DNA of 64,000 nucleotides from an uncultured Aquimarina sp. (GTDB lineage Bacteria; Bacteroidota; Bacteroidia; Flavobacteriales; Flavobacteriaceae): NCBI GenBank assembly GCA_947489685.1, contig CANLEM010000003.1, positions 785,283 to 849,282 of the forward strand, read 5' to 3'. Shown piece by piece: positions 11,015 to 20,734 of this stretch (position 1 is its first letter; each line of letters starts with the position of its first letter). The notes under the pieces were generated by a model. It saw only the letters and a program-made list of their open reading frames with translations, ran no database searches and was not told where the DNA came from. The position numbers and the translations under genes were made by a program.

Positions 11015-11365
11015 ACTTTAGTCAATAACTTTTGTATTAGTATATACACCAAATCAAAAAATTGAGCATACCACATCATAAAACCTTTTTAAGAACGTTT
11101 CAGAATTAGAAATACAGCTCTTTTTCAGCCTTTTACGTGTTTGGTATTCTAGAAGGTTGTTGTAGCAAATAATGGTTCGTTGGTAGAAGGTTTGACATTA
11201 AAAGTTTCGGTTATTCAATATTTAACATTCCTACATATCAACAAAATATTGATAACTTTTATAGATAAAATGCAATATTTTAGGTTTAAATGTATTATAT
11301 TTAGGAAATTTTTAAATTAAACCCGAATTTATACGACCTAAGAAATTAACCCCAAACTCAATATT

Positions 11366-11653
11366 ATGGCCCCAAATATGAATGTACAGTTTATTGAAAA
11401 AGAACAAATTAAATTTTTGAAATTTCCGAAAGAAGATGTTCTCAATAAAAGAAAAGATCAAATAGATCGTTTTTTGGAATTACAACGAGCCCTTTCATTA
11501 GGAAATCTCGAACGACAAAAAGTAAGAATTGTTTTTGTAGATGATTCTGGTTTTAAAAAAGTAGAAACGACAATTTGGGGTATTACAGATAAAGAAGTAA
11601 TACTTAAACAATCAACCATAATACCATTAGAAAGAATTATTAGCATTTCATGA
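11366..11653 (+). CDS. conserved hypothetical protein
   Basis: ORF, 95 aa, followed by terminator. Confidence 0.65.
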   Translation: MAPNMNVQFIEKEQIKFLKFPKEDVLNKRKDQIDRFLELQRALSLGNLERQKVRIVFVDDSGFKKVETTIWGITDKEVILKQSTIIPLERIISIS

Positions 11654-11728
11654 CCCAAATAACGACTATTCCTAGATTAAAAAGATGTAGTTATTTTTTA
11701 ATCTATACTCTTTTATAAGAGTGATGTT

Positions 11729-11758
11729 AAGACGTATTCTCAAACAGAATACGTCTTT
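11729..11758 (+). terminator. rho-independent-like hairpin
   Basis: AAGACGTATTCT-CAAAC-AGAATACGTCTTT. Confidence 0.75.
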
Positions 11759-11884
11759 ACTAATTAAATAGTGACAAATAATAGAATATAAATCATTTAT
11801 TAATAAATAAAATCATAATTATTTAGTTTTGCTTAGCAAAACTATTATTACCAAATCTCATAAAATTGATACCCCCCCTACGTA

Positions 11885-14272
11885 ATGAACAAAAAAATAT
11901 TCAATTGTATTCTTGTACTTACCATGATCATACATGGTTCCGGTTTGTTTGCCCAGGGCGCAAAACAAACGTTAATCTCTACTGATAAAGAAGCCTTTAT
12001 CAATAGTCTTATCGGTCAAAAGAACGGTCAACCTACTCAAGTAAAAATTTCAAAAAGTGAATTTATTGACTTAAAAATCAATGTAAAGAAACAACATGAT
12101 GGTAATCTTACATTGATTGGAATTGTAAATGACAAGAAATTATCTACTTTCACTTTTGCCTTAGACAACGATAACTTAACAGGTACTATTTTATTACAAA
12201 ACCCAAAAAGAGCCTACAAAATTACAAGCGATACCTCGGGTAAAGTATTTCTTGAAAAAACAGATATCAATAATGTACTATGTGTTGATTTTGAAAAGGT
12301 GGAAGGAAATAGTAAAGAACAAACCACTGCTACTAATACAAAAATGAATGTTGTTCTGGAAAGCCTTCCTGGAGCAGAAGGTATTATTTATTTAGATTTT
12401 GATGGCGAAGTGGTTTCTGGAACAAGTTGGCTTGGTGGAGATACTATCGATGCTAAAGCCCCTAATTTTACAGAACAACAAATCACTGAGATTTGGCAAA
12501 TTATGGCAGAAGATTTTCGTCCTTTTAACCTTAATGTAACGACCAGAAGAGATCTTTTTGATGCTGCGCCTCAAAACCGTAGAATGATGTGTATTTTTAC
12601 TACGACTACAGACGCGCGACCTGATTCTGGAGGAGTGGCCTATATTCGATCTTTTTCTTCAAACTCAACAGATAACCCTTGCTGGGTATATAATGTAAGA
12701 TCGGTTAGAGCAGCCGGAGAAACAGGTTCTCATGAGGTTGGACATACTCTAGGATTATCTCATGATAGTCAGGGGGATACCGAATATTACGCAGGGCATG
12801 GTACCTGGAGTCCTATTATGGGTTGGAGTGTGAATAAACAAATTGGACAATGGAGTCAAGGAGAATTCGAAAATGCCAATCAAACACAAGATGATATAGC
12901 CGTTATGGCCGATAATAGAAATGGTGTTGGTTTTAGAACAGATGATCACGCTGATATTATTACCGATGCAACACCAATAAAAGCTGATGCCGATGGTAAT
13001 GTAAGTACTGATCAAAATTTTGGTTTTATAGGCAAACGTGACGATAAAGACATATTTTCGTTTGTAGTCGAGCCAGGAGATGTATCTTTTAATTTTGAAC
13101 CAGATCCTAATTATCCAAATTTAAATATACAAGCACGAATACTAGATCCTTTGGGCGAAGAAGTTGCGCTTTCGGATCCAGAAGGGCTTAGTGCCGCAAT
13201 CAACACAAACCTATCTGGCGGTACCTATTTTATTGAAATCGATGGTGTTGGTGAAGGAAATCCAATAACGGGATATTCTGATTATGCTTCTTTAGGAAAT
13301 TACACTATTTCTGGAAAGTATACTCCTGGAGATAATAACCAACCGCCAATTGCCAACTTTGAAGCTGATAAAAATGGTTGTACACAGATAGTATTTAAAA
13401 GTACTTCTATCAATAAAGTAAATTCTTACTTATGGAATTTTGGTGATGGTACCACCTCTACAGAACAAAACCCTACTCATGACTATGCATCTGGCGGAAA
13501 TTATACGGTATCACTAACCGCTACAAATGATGTTGGGCAAAATACTAATGAGAAATCTAATTTTATAACTATTAGTGTACCAGATCAACCAACAGGAGAT
13601 AATATCAGTATTTGCCCCGGAGAATCAGCTACATTAACCATATCAGGAAATAGTGAGTTTACATGGTATAGCGAACCAACAGGGGGAATTGTTCTCTCGA
13701 TCGGATCAGAATATAAGACACCATCTCTAGATGCGACTCAAACCTATTACGTTTCGGGCTATATCAATGATTGTACTACCGAAACAAGAACCGAAATAAA
13801 AGCTATTGTTGTGCCGATACCGGATCAACCTACTATTACGGTAAATGATTCGCAACGGTTATCTGTACCTGCAGAATTCTCTAACTACCAATGGTTCTTA
13901 GATGGAGAAGCTCTAGGAGAAGGTAATCAGCCTGAATATCTTCCGCAAGCAATTGGAGATTATACGGTTCAAGTATTTAATGAAACAGGTTGTAGTACCA
14001 TTTCGGCAACGTATACAGTAGATAGGTCTCAACTTAATTTAAGTTTAGATAGTAGATCTTTTACCTTCTACCCTAACCCTCTTAAAGGAACAGATTTTCT
14101 TAATATCGACGGGGTGACTATAAATGATTTCGACCTTAGAGTAGTAGACACTCTTGGTCAAATAGTTTTTCAATCTACTCCGGGTAATGAATTAAATCTA
14201 TCTGATTTATCACCAGGACTTTATTTTCTTTTAATTAATAATAAAAATATCGGGAAATTTGTAAAACAATAA
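11885..14272 (+). CDS. secreted zinc metalloprotease-like protein with PKD domain and T9SS C-terminal sorting domain
   Basis: HExxHxxGxxHD 'HEVGHTLGLSHD'; PKD 'LWNFGDGTTSTEQNPTHDYASGGNYTVSLTATN'; C-term 'SFTFYPNPLKG...LSPGLYFLLINNKNIGKFVKQ'. Confidence 0.9.
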   Translation: MNKKIFNCILVLTMIIHGSGLFAQGAKQTLISTDKEAFINSLIGQKNGQPTQVKISKSEFIDLKINVKKQHDGNLTLIGIVNDKKLSTFTFALDNDNLTGTILLQNPKRAYKITSDTSGKVFLEKTDINNVLCVDFEKVEGNSKEQTTATNTKMNVVLESLPGAEGIIYLDFDGEVVSGTSWLGGDTIDAKAPNFTEQQITEIWQIMAEDFRPFNLNVTTRRDLFDAAPQNRRMMCIFTTTTDARPDSGGVAYIRSFSSNSTDNPCWVYNVRSVRAAGETGSHEVGHTLGLSHDSQGDTEYYAGHGTWSPIMGWSVNKQIGQWSQGEFENANQTQDDIAVMADNRNGVGFRTDDHADIITDATPIKADADGNVSTDQNFGFIGKRDDKDIFSFVVEPGDVSFNFEPDPNYPNLNIQARILDPLGEEVALSDPEGLSAAINTNLSGGTYFIEIDGVGEGNPITGYSDYASLGNYTISGKYTPGDNNQPPIANFEADKNGCTQIVFKSTSINKVNSYLWNFGDGTTSTEQNPTHDYASGGNYTVSLTATNDVGQNTNEKSNFITISVPDQPTGDNISICPGESATLTISGNSEFTWYSEPTGGIVLSIGSEYKTPSLDATQTYYVSGYINDCTTETRTEIKAIVVPIPDQPTITVNDSQRLSVPAEFSNYQWFLDGEALGEGNQPEYLPQAIGDYTVQVFNETGCSTISATYTVDRSQLNLSLDSRSFTFYPNPLKGTDFLNIDGVTINDFDLRVVDTLGQIVFQSTPGNELNLSDLSPGLYFLLINNKNIGKFVKQ

Positions 14273-14292
14273 TCCTATTTTAAATACCTATA

Positions 14293-14331
14293 AATAAGGC
14301 TCATTTGCATGATATGCAAATGAGCCTTATT
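14293..14331. terminator. perfect 18-bp inverted repeat, bidirectional terminator candidate
   Basis: AATAAGGCTCATTTGCAT-GAT-ATGCAAATGAGCCTTATT. Confidence 0.85.
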
Positions 14332-14409
14332 ATTTGTACAAAATCTAAGTATTATTTTAACTTTCCTTTAATAGATTTTTGAATATCTTTAGAAACCAAA
14401 ATTTCTAAT

Positions 14410-14940
14410 TTGAAACACATAATCTTAACGTATAGTATTGCTTTTTTGCCTGTATTGGGCTTTTCTCAAAATAAAAAGCAATTCATATCCGAATTTGGCA
14501 AAACCTACGAGGTATCCAAGCCTGACTTTAAAACTGATCTGCAACATGAGCTGAAAGCCGTTTTTGATGTAGGTAGAAGTTTTCCTGATAGCACCAAAGT
14601 GAATCCACTTATCCACACTGCCGCCAGATACCTTAACATGCATATTAAGACGGGAGTATCTTTTGATAAACTTAGTGTTGCCTTGGTGATTCATGGTGCA
14701 GCTGCCAATGATATTTTAAATGATATAAAATACAAAAACATTTATGGTATAGATAACCCTAATACTCCTCTTATTACCGCTTTATCAGAAAAAGGAGTAC
14801 AGATTATTCTTTGCGGTCAAACAGCTGCACATCGTAATATTTCTAGACAAGATATACATCCAGAAATAAAATTAGCATTATCAGCAATGACTGCTTTGGT
14901 ACAATTACAAAATGAAAACTACAGACTTATTAATTTTTAA
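14410..14940 (+). CDS. DsrE family protein
   Basis: 'VALVIHGAAANDIL...GVQIILCGQTAAHRNISRQDIHPEIKLALSAMTALVQLQNENYRLI'. Confidence 0.8.
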   Translation: MKHIILTYSIAFLPVLGFSQNKKQFISEFGKTYEVSKPDFKTDLQHELKAVFDVGRSFPDSTKVNPLIHTAARYLNMHIKTGVSFDKLSVALVIHGAAANDILNDIKYKNIYGIDNPNTPLITALSEKGVQIILCGQTAAHRNISRQDIHPEIKLALSAMTALVQLQNENYRLINF

Positions 14941-14944
14941 CCTA

Positions 14945-16237
14945 ATGAACTCAAACACACAATCACTCTTACTCCTAATTTTATTTTCTTTCTGTTCTAT
15001 ACAGGCCCAACAGATCGATCCGGATATTGATACTATGGCCAAAGAAATAGAACCCAAAGTAATCGAATGGAGAAGAGATTTTCATCAAAACCCAGAGCTT
15101 TCGAATCGAGAATTCGAAACTGCAAAAAAAATTGCAAAACACCTTAAAGATCTTGGTCTCGAAGTAACCGAAAATGTTGCAAAAACAGGAGTAGTAGCTA
15201 TTTTAAAAGGCAATAAACCAGGTAAAACTGTAGCACTTAGAGCAGATATTGATGCGCTACCAGTAACCGAAAGAGCCGATGTGCCGTTTAAATCAACAGT
15301 AAAAACTACCTTTTTGGATACCGAGGTTGGAGTAAGCCACGCTTGCGGGCATGATACACATACGGCTATATTAATGGGTGTTGCCGAAATACTTGCCAAG
15401 CATAAAGATAAGATTACAGGTACTGTAAAGTTTATTTTTCAACCAGCAGAAGAAGGACCACCTCCAGGAGAAGAAGGTGGTGCAAAACTAATGATCAAAG
15501 AAGGAGTATTAAAAAACCCTGATGTAGATGCCATTTTTGGTTTACATATCAATTCAGGAACTTCAGTTGGAAAAATACGATACAAACCAGGAGGAACAAT
15601 GGCAGCGGTAGAACGTTTTGTTATTGATGTAAAAGGAAAACAAACTCATGGTTCGGCTCCCTGGACAGGCGTAGATCCTATATTAATCTCGGCCAAAATA
15701 ATCGATGGACTACAGACCATAATCAGTAGAGAAGCACCATTGGTAAATGAAGCTGCGGTAATCACTGTTGGTAAAATTACAAGTGGAGTACGTTTTAATA
15801 TTATTCCTGAAAGTGCCGAAATGATTGGTACGGTACGTACATTGGATCCAAGTATGCGAGAATTAATCATTAAACGAATGAACGAGATGGTACCTGCCAT
15901 TGCCAAAGCATACGGTGCCGAGGCTACGATTACATTTCAAAACAATACATCAATAACGTATAATGATCCGGATCTGGTAAAGAAAATGCTACCAACTATA
16001 CAAGGTATTGCCGGAAAAGAAAATGTGATCTTATCTAAAGCTACTACGGGAGGAGAAGATTTTTCTTATTTTCAAGAGGTTGTTCCTGGGTTTTATTTCT
16101 TTTTAGGCGGTAAATCACAAGGTACCGAGAAAGCTCCTTCTCACCATACTCCAGATTTTTACATCGACGAAAGTGGATTATTATTAGGAGTAAAAGTAAT
16201 GTCGCAATTAACTTTAGATTATCTCAACGCTCAATAA
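14945..16237 (+). CDS. M20 family amidohydrolase
   Basis: 'EIEPKVIEWRRDFHQNPELSNREFETAKKIA', 'GVSHACGHDTHTAILMG', 'FIFQPAEEG'; internal ATG start preferred. Confidence 0.93.
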   Translation: MNSNTQSLLLLILFSFCSIQAQQIDPDIDTMAKEIEPKVIEWRRDFHQNPELSNREFETAKKIAKHLKDLGLEVTENVAKTGVVAILKGNKPGKTVALRADIDALPVTERADVPFKSTVKTTFLDTEVGVSHACGHDTHTAILMGVAEILAKHKDKITGTVKFIFQPAEEGPPPGEEGGAKLMIKEGVLKNPDVDAIFGLHINSGTSVGKIRYKPGGTMAAVERFVIDVKGKQTHGSAPWTGVDPILISAKIIDGLQTIISREAPLVNEAAVITVGKITSGVRFNIIPESAEMIGTVRTLDPSMRELIIKRMNEMVPAIAKAYGAEATITFQNNTSITYNDPDLVKKMLPTIQGIAGKENVILSKATTGGEDFSYFQEVVPGFYFFLGGKSQGTEKAPSHHTPDFYIDESGLLLGVKVMSQLTLDYLNAQ

Positions 16238-16247
16238 GTAAAACATA

Positions 16248-17831
16248 ATGGAAAGCATACTTCATTTTTTAGGATCGATACCATGGTGGTTATGGGTTAT
16301 CATTGTTATTCTATTAATTGGAATTAGAGATGTGTTTTTTAATAAAAGACATACTATTAGTCATAACTTTCCTATTGTTGGTCATCTCAGGTATCTATTA
16401 GAAAGTATTGGCCCCGAAATAAGGCAATATTTTGTAGCGAATAATCGCGAGGAACTTCCTTTTAATCGAATCGAGAGAGGCTGGGTATATGCCTCTTCTA
16501 AAAACGAGAATAATTATGAAGGATTCGGAACGGATCGAGATATCTATGAGCACCAACATATTTTTGTAAAAAATTGCTTAATTCCTTTTAAAATTGATAA
16601 AGATCATCCAAACAAAAAGGATAAAACATTTTTACCTTGTGCAAAGGTAATGGGATTATACAATCAACGTAAAAAACCATACCGACCTGGATCTATAATT
16701 AATGTTTCGGCAATGAGTTTTGGATCCTTATCTGCCAGAGCTGTTGAATCACTGAATATAGGAATTCAAAAAGCCAATGCATATCACAATACGGGAGAAG
16801 GCGGGCTTTCTCCTTATCACAGTAATGGTGGTGATGTTATTTTTCATTTCGGAACAGGATACTTTGGAGTTCGAGACGAGCACGGTAATTTTTCTATTGA
16901 AAAAATGAAAAAGTTGGTCGAAAAAAATCCTTTTATTCGGGCCATTGAAATAAAGCTTTCCCAAGGTGCCAAACCTGGTAAGGGAGGTGTACTGCCCGGT
17001 GCTAAGATTACTCCTGAAATTGCAAAAATTCGTGGTGTTGAAGTTGGAAAAGACGTACTTTCTCCTTCGTCGCATACTGCTTTTTCTAGTGTTCCAGAAT
17101 TATTACAGTTCATAGAAGATATTGCCAAAGTAACAGGACTTCCTGTGGGGATCAAAGCTGCAATTGGTAAAACCGAACAATGGGAGTTATTGGCCGAATT
17201 AATGGCTAAATCCAATCGTGGTCCAGATTTTATAACTATTGATGGTGGTGAAGGCGGAACTGGTGCTGCTCCGCCGAGTTTTGCGGATCATGTGTCATTA
17301 CCCTGGATTTATGGTTTTACTGCGATATATAAGATTTTTCAAAAACACAACCTTACCGATCGGGTTGTATTTATTGGTAGCGGTAAGTTAGGCTTTCCTG
17401 CCAAAGCCGCTATGGCATTTGCTATGGGTGTGGATTGTATTAATGTAGCAAGAGAAGCGATGATGAGTATTGGTTGTATACAAGCACAAGTGTGCCATAC
17501 TAATCGTTGCCCTAGTGGAGTAGCAACACAAAGTAAATGGTTGCAAAAAGGAATTAATGTTCCTTTAAAATCAGATCGTTTATCTCAATATTTTAAAACG
17601 TTTAGAAAAGAACTTATAGAAATAACCCATGCAGCTGGTTATGAGCACCCCAGCCAATTTACAATGCAAGATGTTGATCTTAATGTAGATGACGGAGAAT
17701 TGACTAAGACGTTAGAAGAGTCTTTTAAGTATACAAAAACTCCAGTAACCTATACTTGTGCTCAGGATTTAAAAGATTGTACGTATCTTGGTGGCTATTA
17801 TAAAGATTCTGTTAAACAACAACACGCATAA
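16248..17831 (+). CDS. FMN-binding glutamate synthase family protein
   Basis: 'INVSAMSFGSLSARAVESLN', 'DGGEGGTGAAPPSF', 'CHTNRCPSGVATQ'. Confidence 0.92.
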   Translation: MESILHFLGSIPWWLWVIIVILLIGIRDVFFNKRHTISHNFPIVGHLRYLLESIGPEIRQYFVANNREELPFNRIERGWVYASSKNENNYEGFGTDRDIYEHQHIFVKNCLIPFKIDKDHPNKKDKTFLPCAKVMGLYNQRKKPYRPGSIINVSAMSFGSLSARAVESLNIGIQKANAYHNTGEGGLSPYHSNGGDVIFHFGTGYFGVRDEHGNFSIEKMKKLVEKNPFIRAIEIKLSQGAKPGKGGVLPGAKITPEIAKIRGVEVGKDVLSPSSHTAFSSVPELLQFIEDIAKVTGLPVGIKAAIGKTEQWELLAELMAKSNRGPDFITIDGGEGGTGAAPPSFADHVSLPWIYGFTAIYKIFQKHNLTDRVVFIGSGKLGFPAKAAMAFAMGVDCINVAREAMMSIGCIQAQVCHTNRCPSGVATQSKWLQKGINVPLKSDRLSQYFKTFRKELIEITHAAGYEHPSQFTMQDVDLNVDDGELTKTLEESFKYTKTPVTYTCAQDLKDCTYLGGYYKDSVKQQHA

Positions 17832-17851
17832 CCTTACTTTTATCATTACTC

Positions 17852-18370
17852 ATGGATATTGAAATTATACCTCTTGTTATTTCCCTAATTCCTGCAACCT
17901 TAATTACTTTGGTGGCTATTTATTTTTTTAAACTACACACCGATAATGAAGAAAGACGTCGACGATTTTTATTACATCAAGAAAATCAAAAACAGGCCTT
18001 TCCTTTAAGATTACAAGCCTATGAACGTATGGCCTTGTTTTTGGAAAGAATATCTCCGGGGAAATTATTAACCAGAATGGCACCAGTAGGAGAAGATAAA
18101 GCTAGTTATGAATCTTTATTAGCCAACACTATTGATCAAGAATTTGAACATAATCTTACGCAACAAATTTATGTCTCTAGTGAATGTTGGAATACCATTA
18201 TTGCTGCAAAAAATGCAACTATAGCTATGATTAGAAGAGCTTCTAAAGATGAATCCGTAGACTCTGCAGATAAAATGAGAGAAGTTATTCTAACACAACT
18301 TATCGAAAAAGGTGCTCCTAGTGATACTGCTTTGGCAAGAATCAAAAATGAAGTAGGCGATATGTTTTAA
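17852..18370 (+). CDS. conserved hypothetical membrane-anchored protein
   Basis: N-terminal TM helix, ORF context. Confidence 0.65.
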   Translation: MDIEIIPLVISLIPATLITLVAIYFFKLHTDNEERRRRFLLHQENQKQAFPLRLQAYERMALFLERISPGKLLTRMAPVGEDKASYESLLANTIDQEFEHNLTQQIYVSSECWNTIIAAKNATIAMIRRASKDESVDSADKMREVILTQLIEKGAPSDTALARIKNEVGDMF

Positions 18371-18382
18371 ACGATTTTTGTT

Positions 18383-18901
18383 ATGCCTTTACATCACAAC
18401 AAACCCGAATATATTTTTAAAATTTTTGTAGCAATTCTTTTCATTTCATTGTTATCATCTAAACGCACTTATGCGCAACAAAGTGAGAAAGAAGCAATGT
18501 CTAAATTATCTTTTTTGATAGGTAATTGGAAAGGTTCGTCTACAAGTTTTAAAAATGGTACTCAAAGTAGTGTTACTGTTTATGAGGAAGTTAAATATAT
18601 CATGGACGGAAATTTACTGATTTTGAATGTAAAATCTCCTAATATACAATTGCATACTATTATTAATTATAGTTTAAAAGATAGCACCTATTATTATCAA
18701 CCATTTTCTAAAACAGGGTCTGGAAAATATAAAGGGCAATTCCAAGCCAATCAATTTGTCGTGTATTTTAATGATCAAAGAAGGTTAGTATTTGAAAAAA
18801 CTAAAGATGGCGAATTTCATGAATATGGCGAAAAGCTAGAAAATAATATCTGGGAAAAATATTTTGAAGATAGATTACTACCGCTATCTAAAAAAGACTA
18901 A
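18383..18901 (+). CDS. hypothetical secreted protein
   Basis: Signal peptide, lipocalin-like 'LIGNWKGSSTSF' pattern. Confidence 0.6.
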   Translation: MPLHHNKPEYIFKIFVAILFISLLSSKRTYAQQSEKEAMSKLSFLIGNWKGSSTSFKNGTQSSVTVYEEVKYIMDGNLLILNVKSPNIQLHTIINYSLKDSTYYYQPFSKTGSGKYKGQFQANQFVVYFNDQRRLVFEKTKDGEFHEYGEKLENNIWEKYFEDRLLPLSKKD

Positions 18902-18907
18902 GGTATA

Positions 18908-19831
18908 TTATCCCGCCATATCTATATCCTTTAATTTATTTTCTTCTGCTAGTTTTGCCTTTTGGGCTGCATAGTCAAATCCCTGTTGCCACCAATTGGT
19001 CATTAGTTTTTTGTTAAAAACCAAAGAGTTTTCTGTTAGTTTTGATGGTGTATAGTATAAATTTAAAGGCACATCTTTATTGATAGCTGCAAGCTTACCC
19101 AAGACCGTATCATGGCCTTCAACCTGATCTAGCATATAGCTAAAGAGATTTACCATTAGCGAGAAAGGATTCTTACCCAAAACTTTATTTTGTTCCATAT
19201 TCTCAGACTCCAGAATAATAGCATCTACCTCTGTAGCACCTCTTCTAATTGCCTCTCTAATAGGTACCATACAACCAAAACCGCCATCGGCATACTCACA
19301 ACCTTCTTTTGTTACTAAACTCATAAAAGGAACATAATTACAGGATATCCATATCCAATCACAAAAATCGTCGTAAGAAAAATCATTAATAGATTTATAT
19401 TCGGTTTTGTTTTTGGTAAGGTTAGAAACTGTGACCACAACATCCTGAGTCATTTGTCTGGCTTGTTCAAACTCTGATTCAGAAAAACTTCTTCGAATAG
19501 ATCTTCTTAGGTTTTTACTCTCTCCAAACGTACGTTTGAATTTTATAAATTGCCAAAGCGATGATAGAAAGTTGATAGAAACATACTCCCTATTTCCCTT
19601 TTTACGCACTCTAAAAGGATTAACATTAAAGATTGTACGTTGACTTACATTAGTATAAATATCATAGGTCTTATCAATATTACCTAATGCCAGTTGCGGT
19701 ATTAATAAACTTCCTGTAGAAGTACCCAAAAACAAATCATATTTCTTGCCTTGTTCTTGCATTAAATACTGTGCGACCCCGCCTGCATATGCACCTTTAC
19801 TACCACCTCCTGAAATTACTAATGCCCGCAT
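18908..19831 (-). CDS. patatin-like phospholipase family protein
   Basis: 'MRALVISGGGSKGAYAGGVAQYL', 'GTSTGSLL', 'DGGFG'; start corrected to internal ATG. Confidence 0.93.
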   Translation of the reverse strand: MRALVISGGGSKGAYAGGVAQYLMQEQGKKYDLFLGTSTGSLLIPQLALGNIDKTYDIYTNVSQRTIFNVNPFRVRKKGNREYVSINFLSSLWQFIKFKRTFGESKNLRRSIRRSFSESEFEQARQMTQDVVVTVSNLTKNKTEYKSINDFSYDDFCDWIWISCNYVPFMSLVTKEGCEYADGGFGCMVPIREAIRRGATEVDAIILESENMEQNKVLGKNPFSLMVNLFSYMLDQVEGHDTVLGKLAAINKDVPLNLYYTPSKLTENSLVFNKKLMTNWWQQGFDYAAQKAKLAEENKLKDIDMAG

Positions 19832-19832
19832 A

Positions 19833-20726
19833 TTACAATCTATTAAATGTATTTTTTTCTTTCGCAAATTCGTATCCTCTTTTCCACCATTCTGTCATTT
19901 TTTCTTTATCAAAAACCAATGAATTGGTCGTAAGTACTGTGGGCGTGTAATATAAATCCATTGCCACATCTTTTTCTCGGGCCTGAAATTTTCCTATTCG
20001 TATATTTTGGTGTTCTATCTGATCCATCATAAAATTTACCATATTGGTAATCAAAGAAAATGGATCTTTTGTAGGCATACGGTTCAAATAATTTACTTCG
20101 GTTTCTAAAACGATAACATCTAACTCTGTTGCCCCTCTTTTGATGGCCTCTTCGATAGGTACCATGGATCCCAATCCCCCATCAACATAATCGCAGTTAT
20201 TTTTTCTTACCAAACTCATAAAAGGTGGATAATTACATGAGATCCAAATCCAATCCAAAAAATCTTCGTACGCACATTCTTTTAATGACTTATACTCTAC
20301 TGTATTTGTAGAAAGATTAGTAACTGTAACAATTACATCTGGATTTCCGGATTTTAATTGTTCAAAATAAGATTCTGAAATTGCATTATGTATTAAATTT
20401 CTTAGATTTCTACTATCACCAAAAGATTTTTTCCCTTTTATTAAATTTCGCAGTACATTAAAATGATTGATACTAATATCATTATAACCTCTTTTTTTCT
20501 TGATAATAAACGGGCAATTTCTAAAGATTGAAGACTGATTAACCGAAGTATAGAATTTCTTTATCTCTTCAATCTTTGATAGTGCCAAATGAGAGACCAA
20601 TAAGCTTCCGGTAGAAGTACCTATAAACAAATCGTATTTTCTATCAAGATCTTGAATCAGGTGTTGTGCAACACCTCCTGCAAAGGCTCCTTTGCTGCCT
20701 CCACCAGAAATCACCAATGCTCGCAT
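19833..20726 (-). CDS. patatin-like phospholipase family protein (tandem paralogue)
   Basis: 'MRALVISGGGSKGAFAGGVAQHL', 'GTSTGSLL', 'DGGLG'. Confidence 0.93.
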   Translation of the reverse strand: MRALVISGGGSKGAFAGGVAQHLIQDLDRKYDLFIGTSTGSLLVSHLALSKIEEIKKFYTSVNQSSIFRNCPFIIKKKRGYNDISINHFNVLRNLIKGKKSFGDSRNLRNLIHNAISESYFEQLKSGNPDVIVTVTNLSTNTVEYKSLKECAYEDFLDWIWISCNYPPFMSLVRKNNCDYVDGGLGSMVPIEEAIKRGATELDVIVLETEVNYLNRMPTKDPFSLITNMVNFMMDQIEHQNIRIGKFQAREKDVAMDLYYTPTVLTTNSLVFDKEKMTEWWKRGYEFAKEKNTFNRL

Positions 20727-20734
20727 ATTTTACC

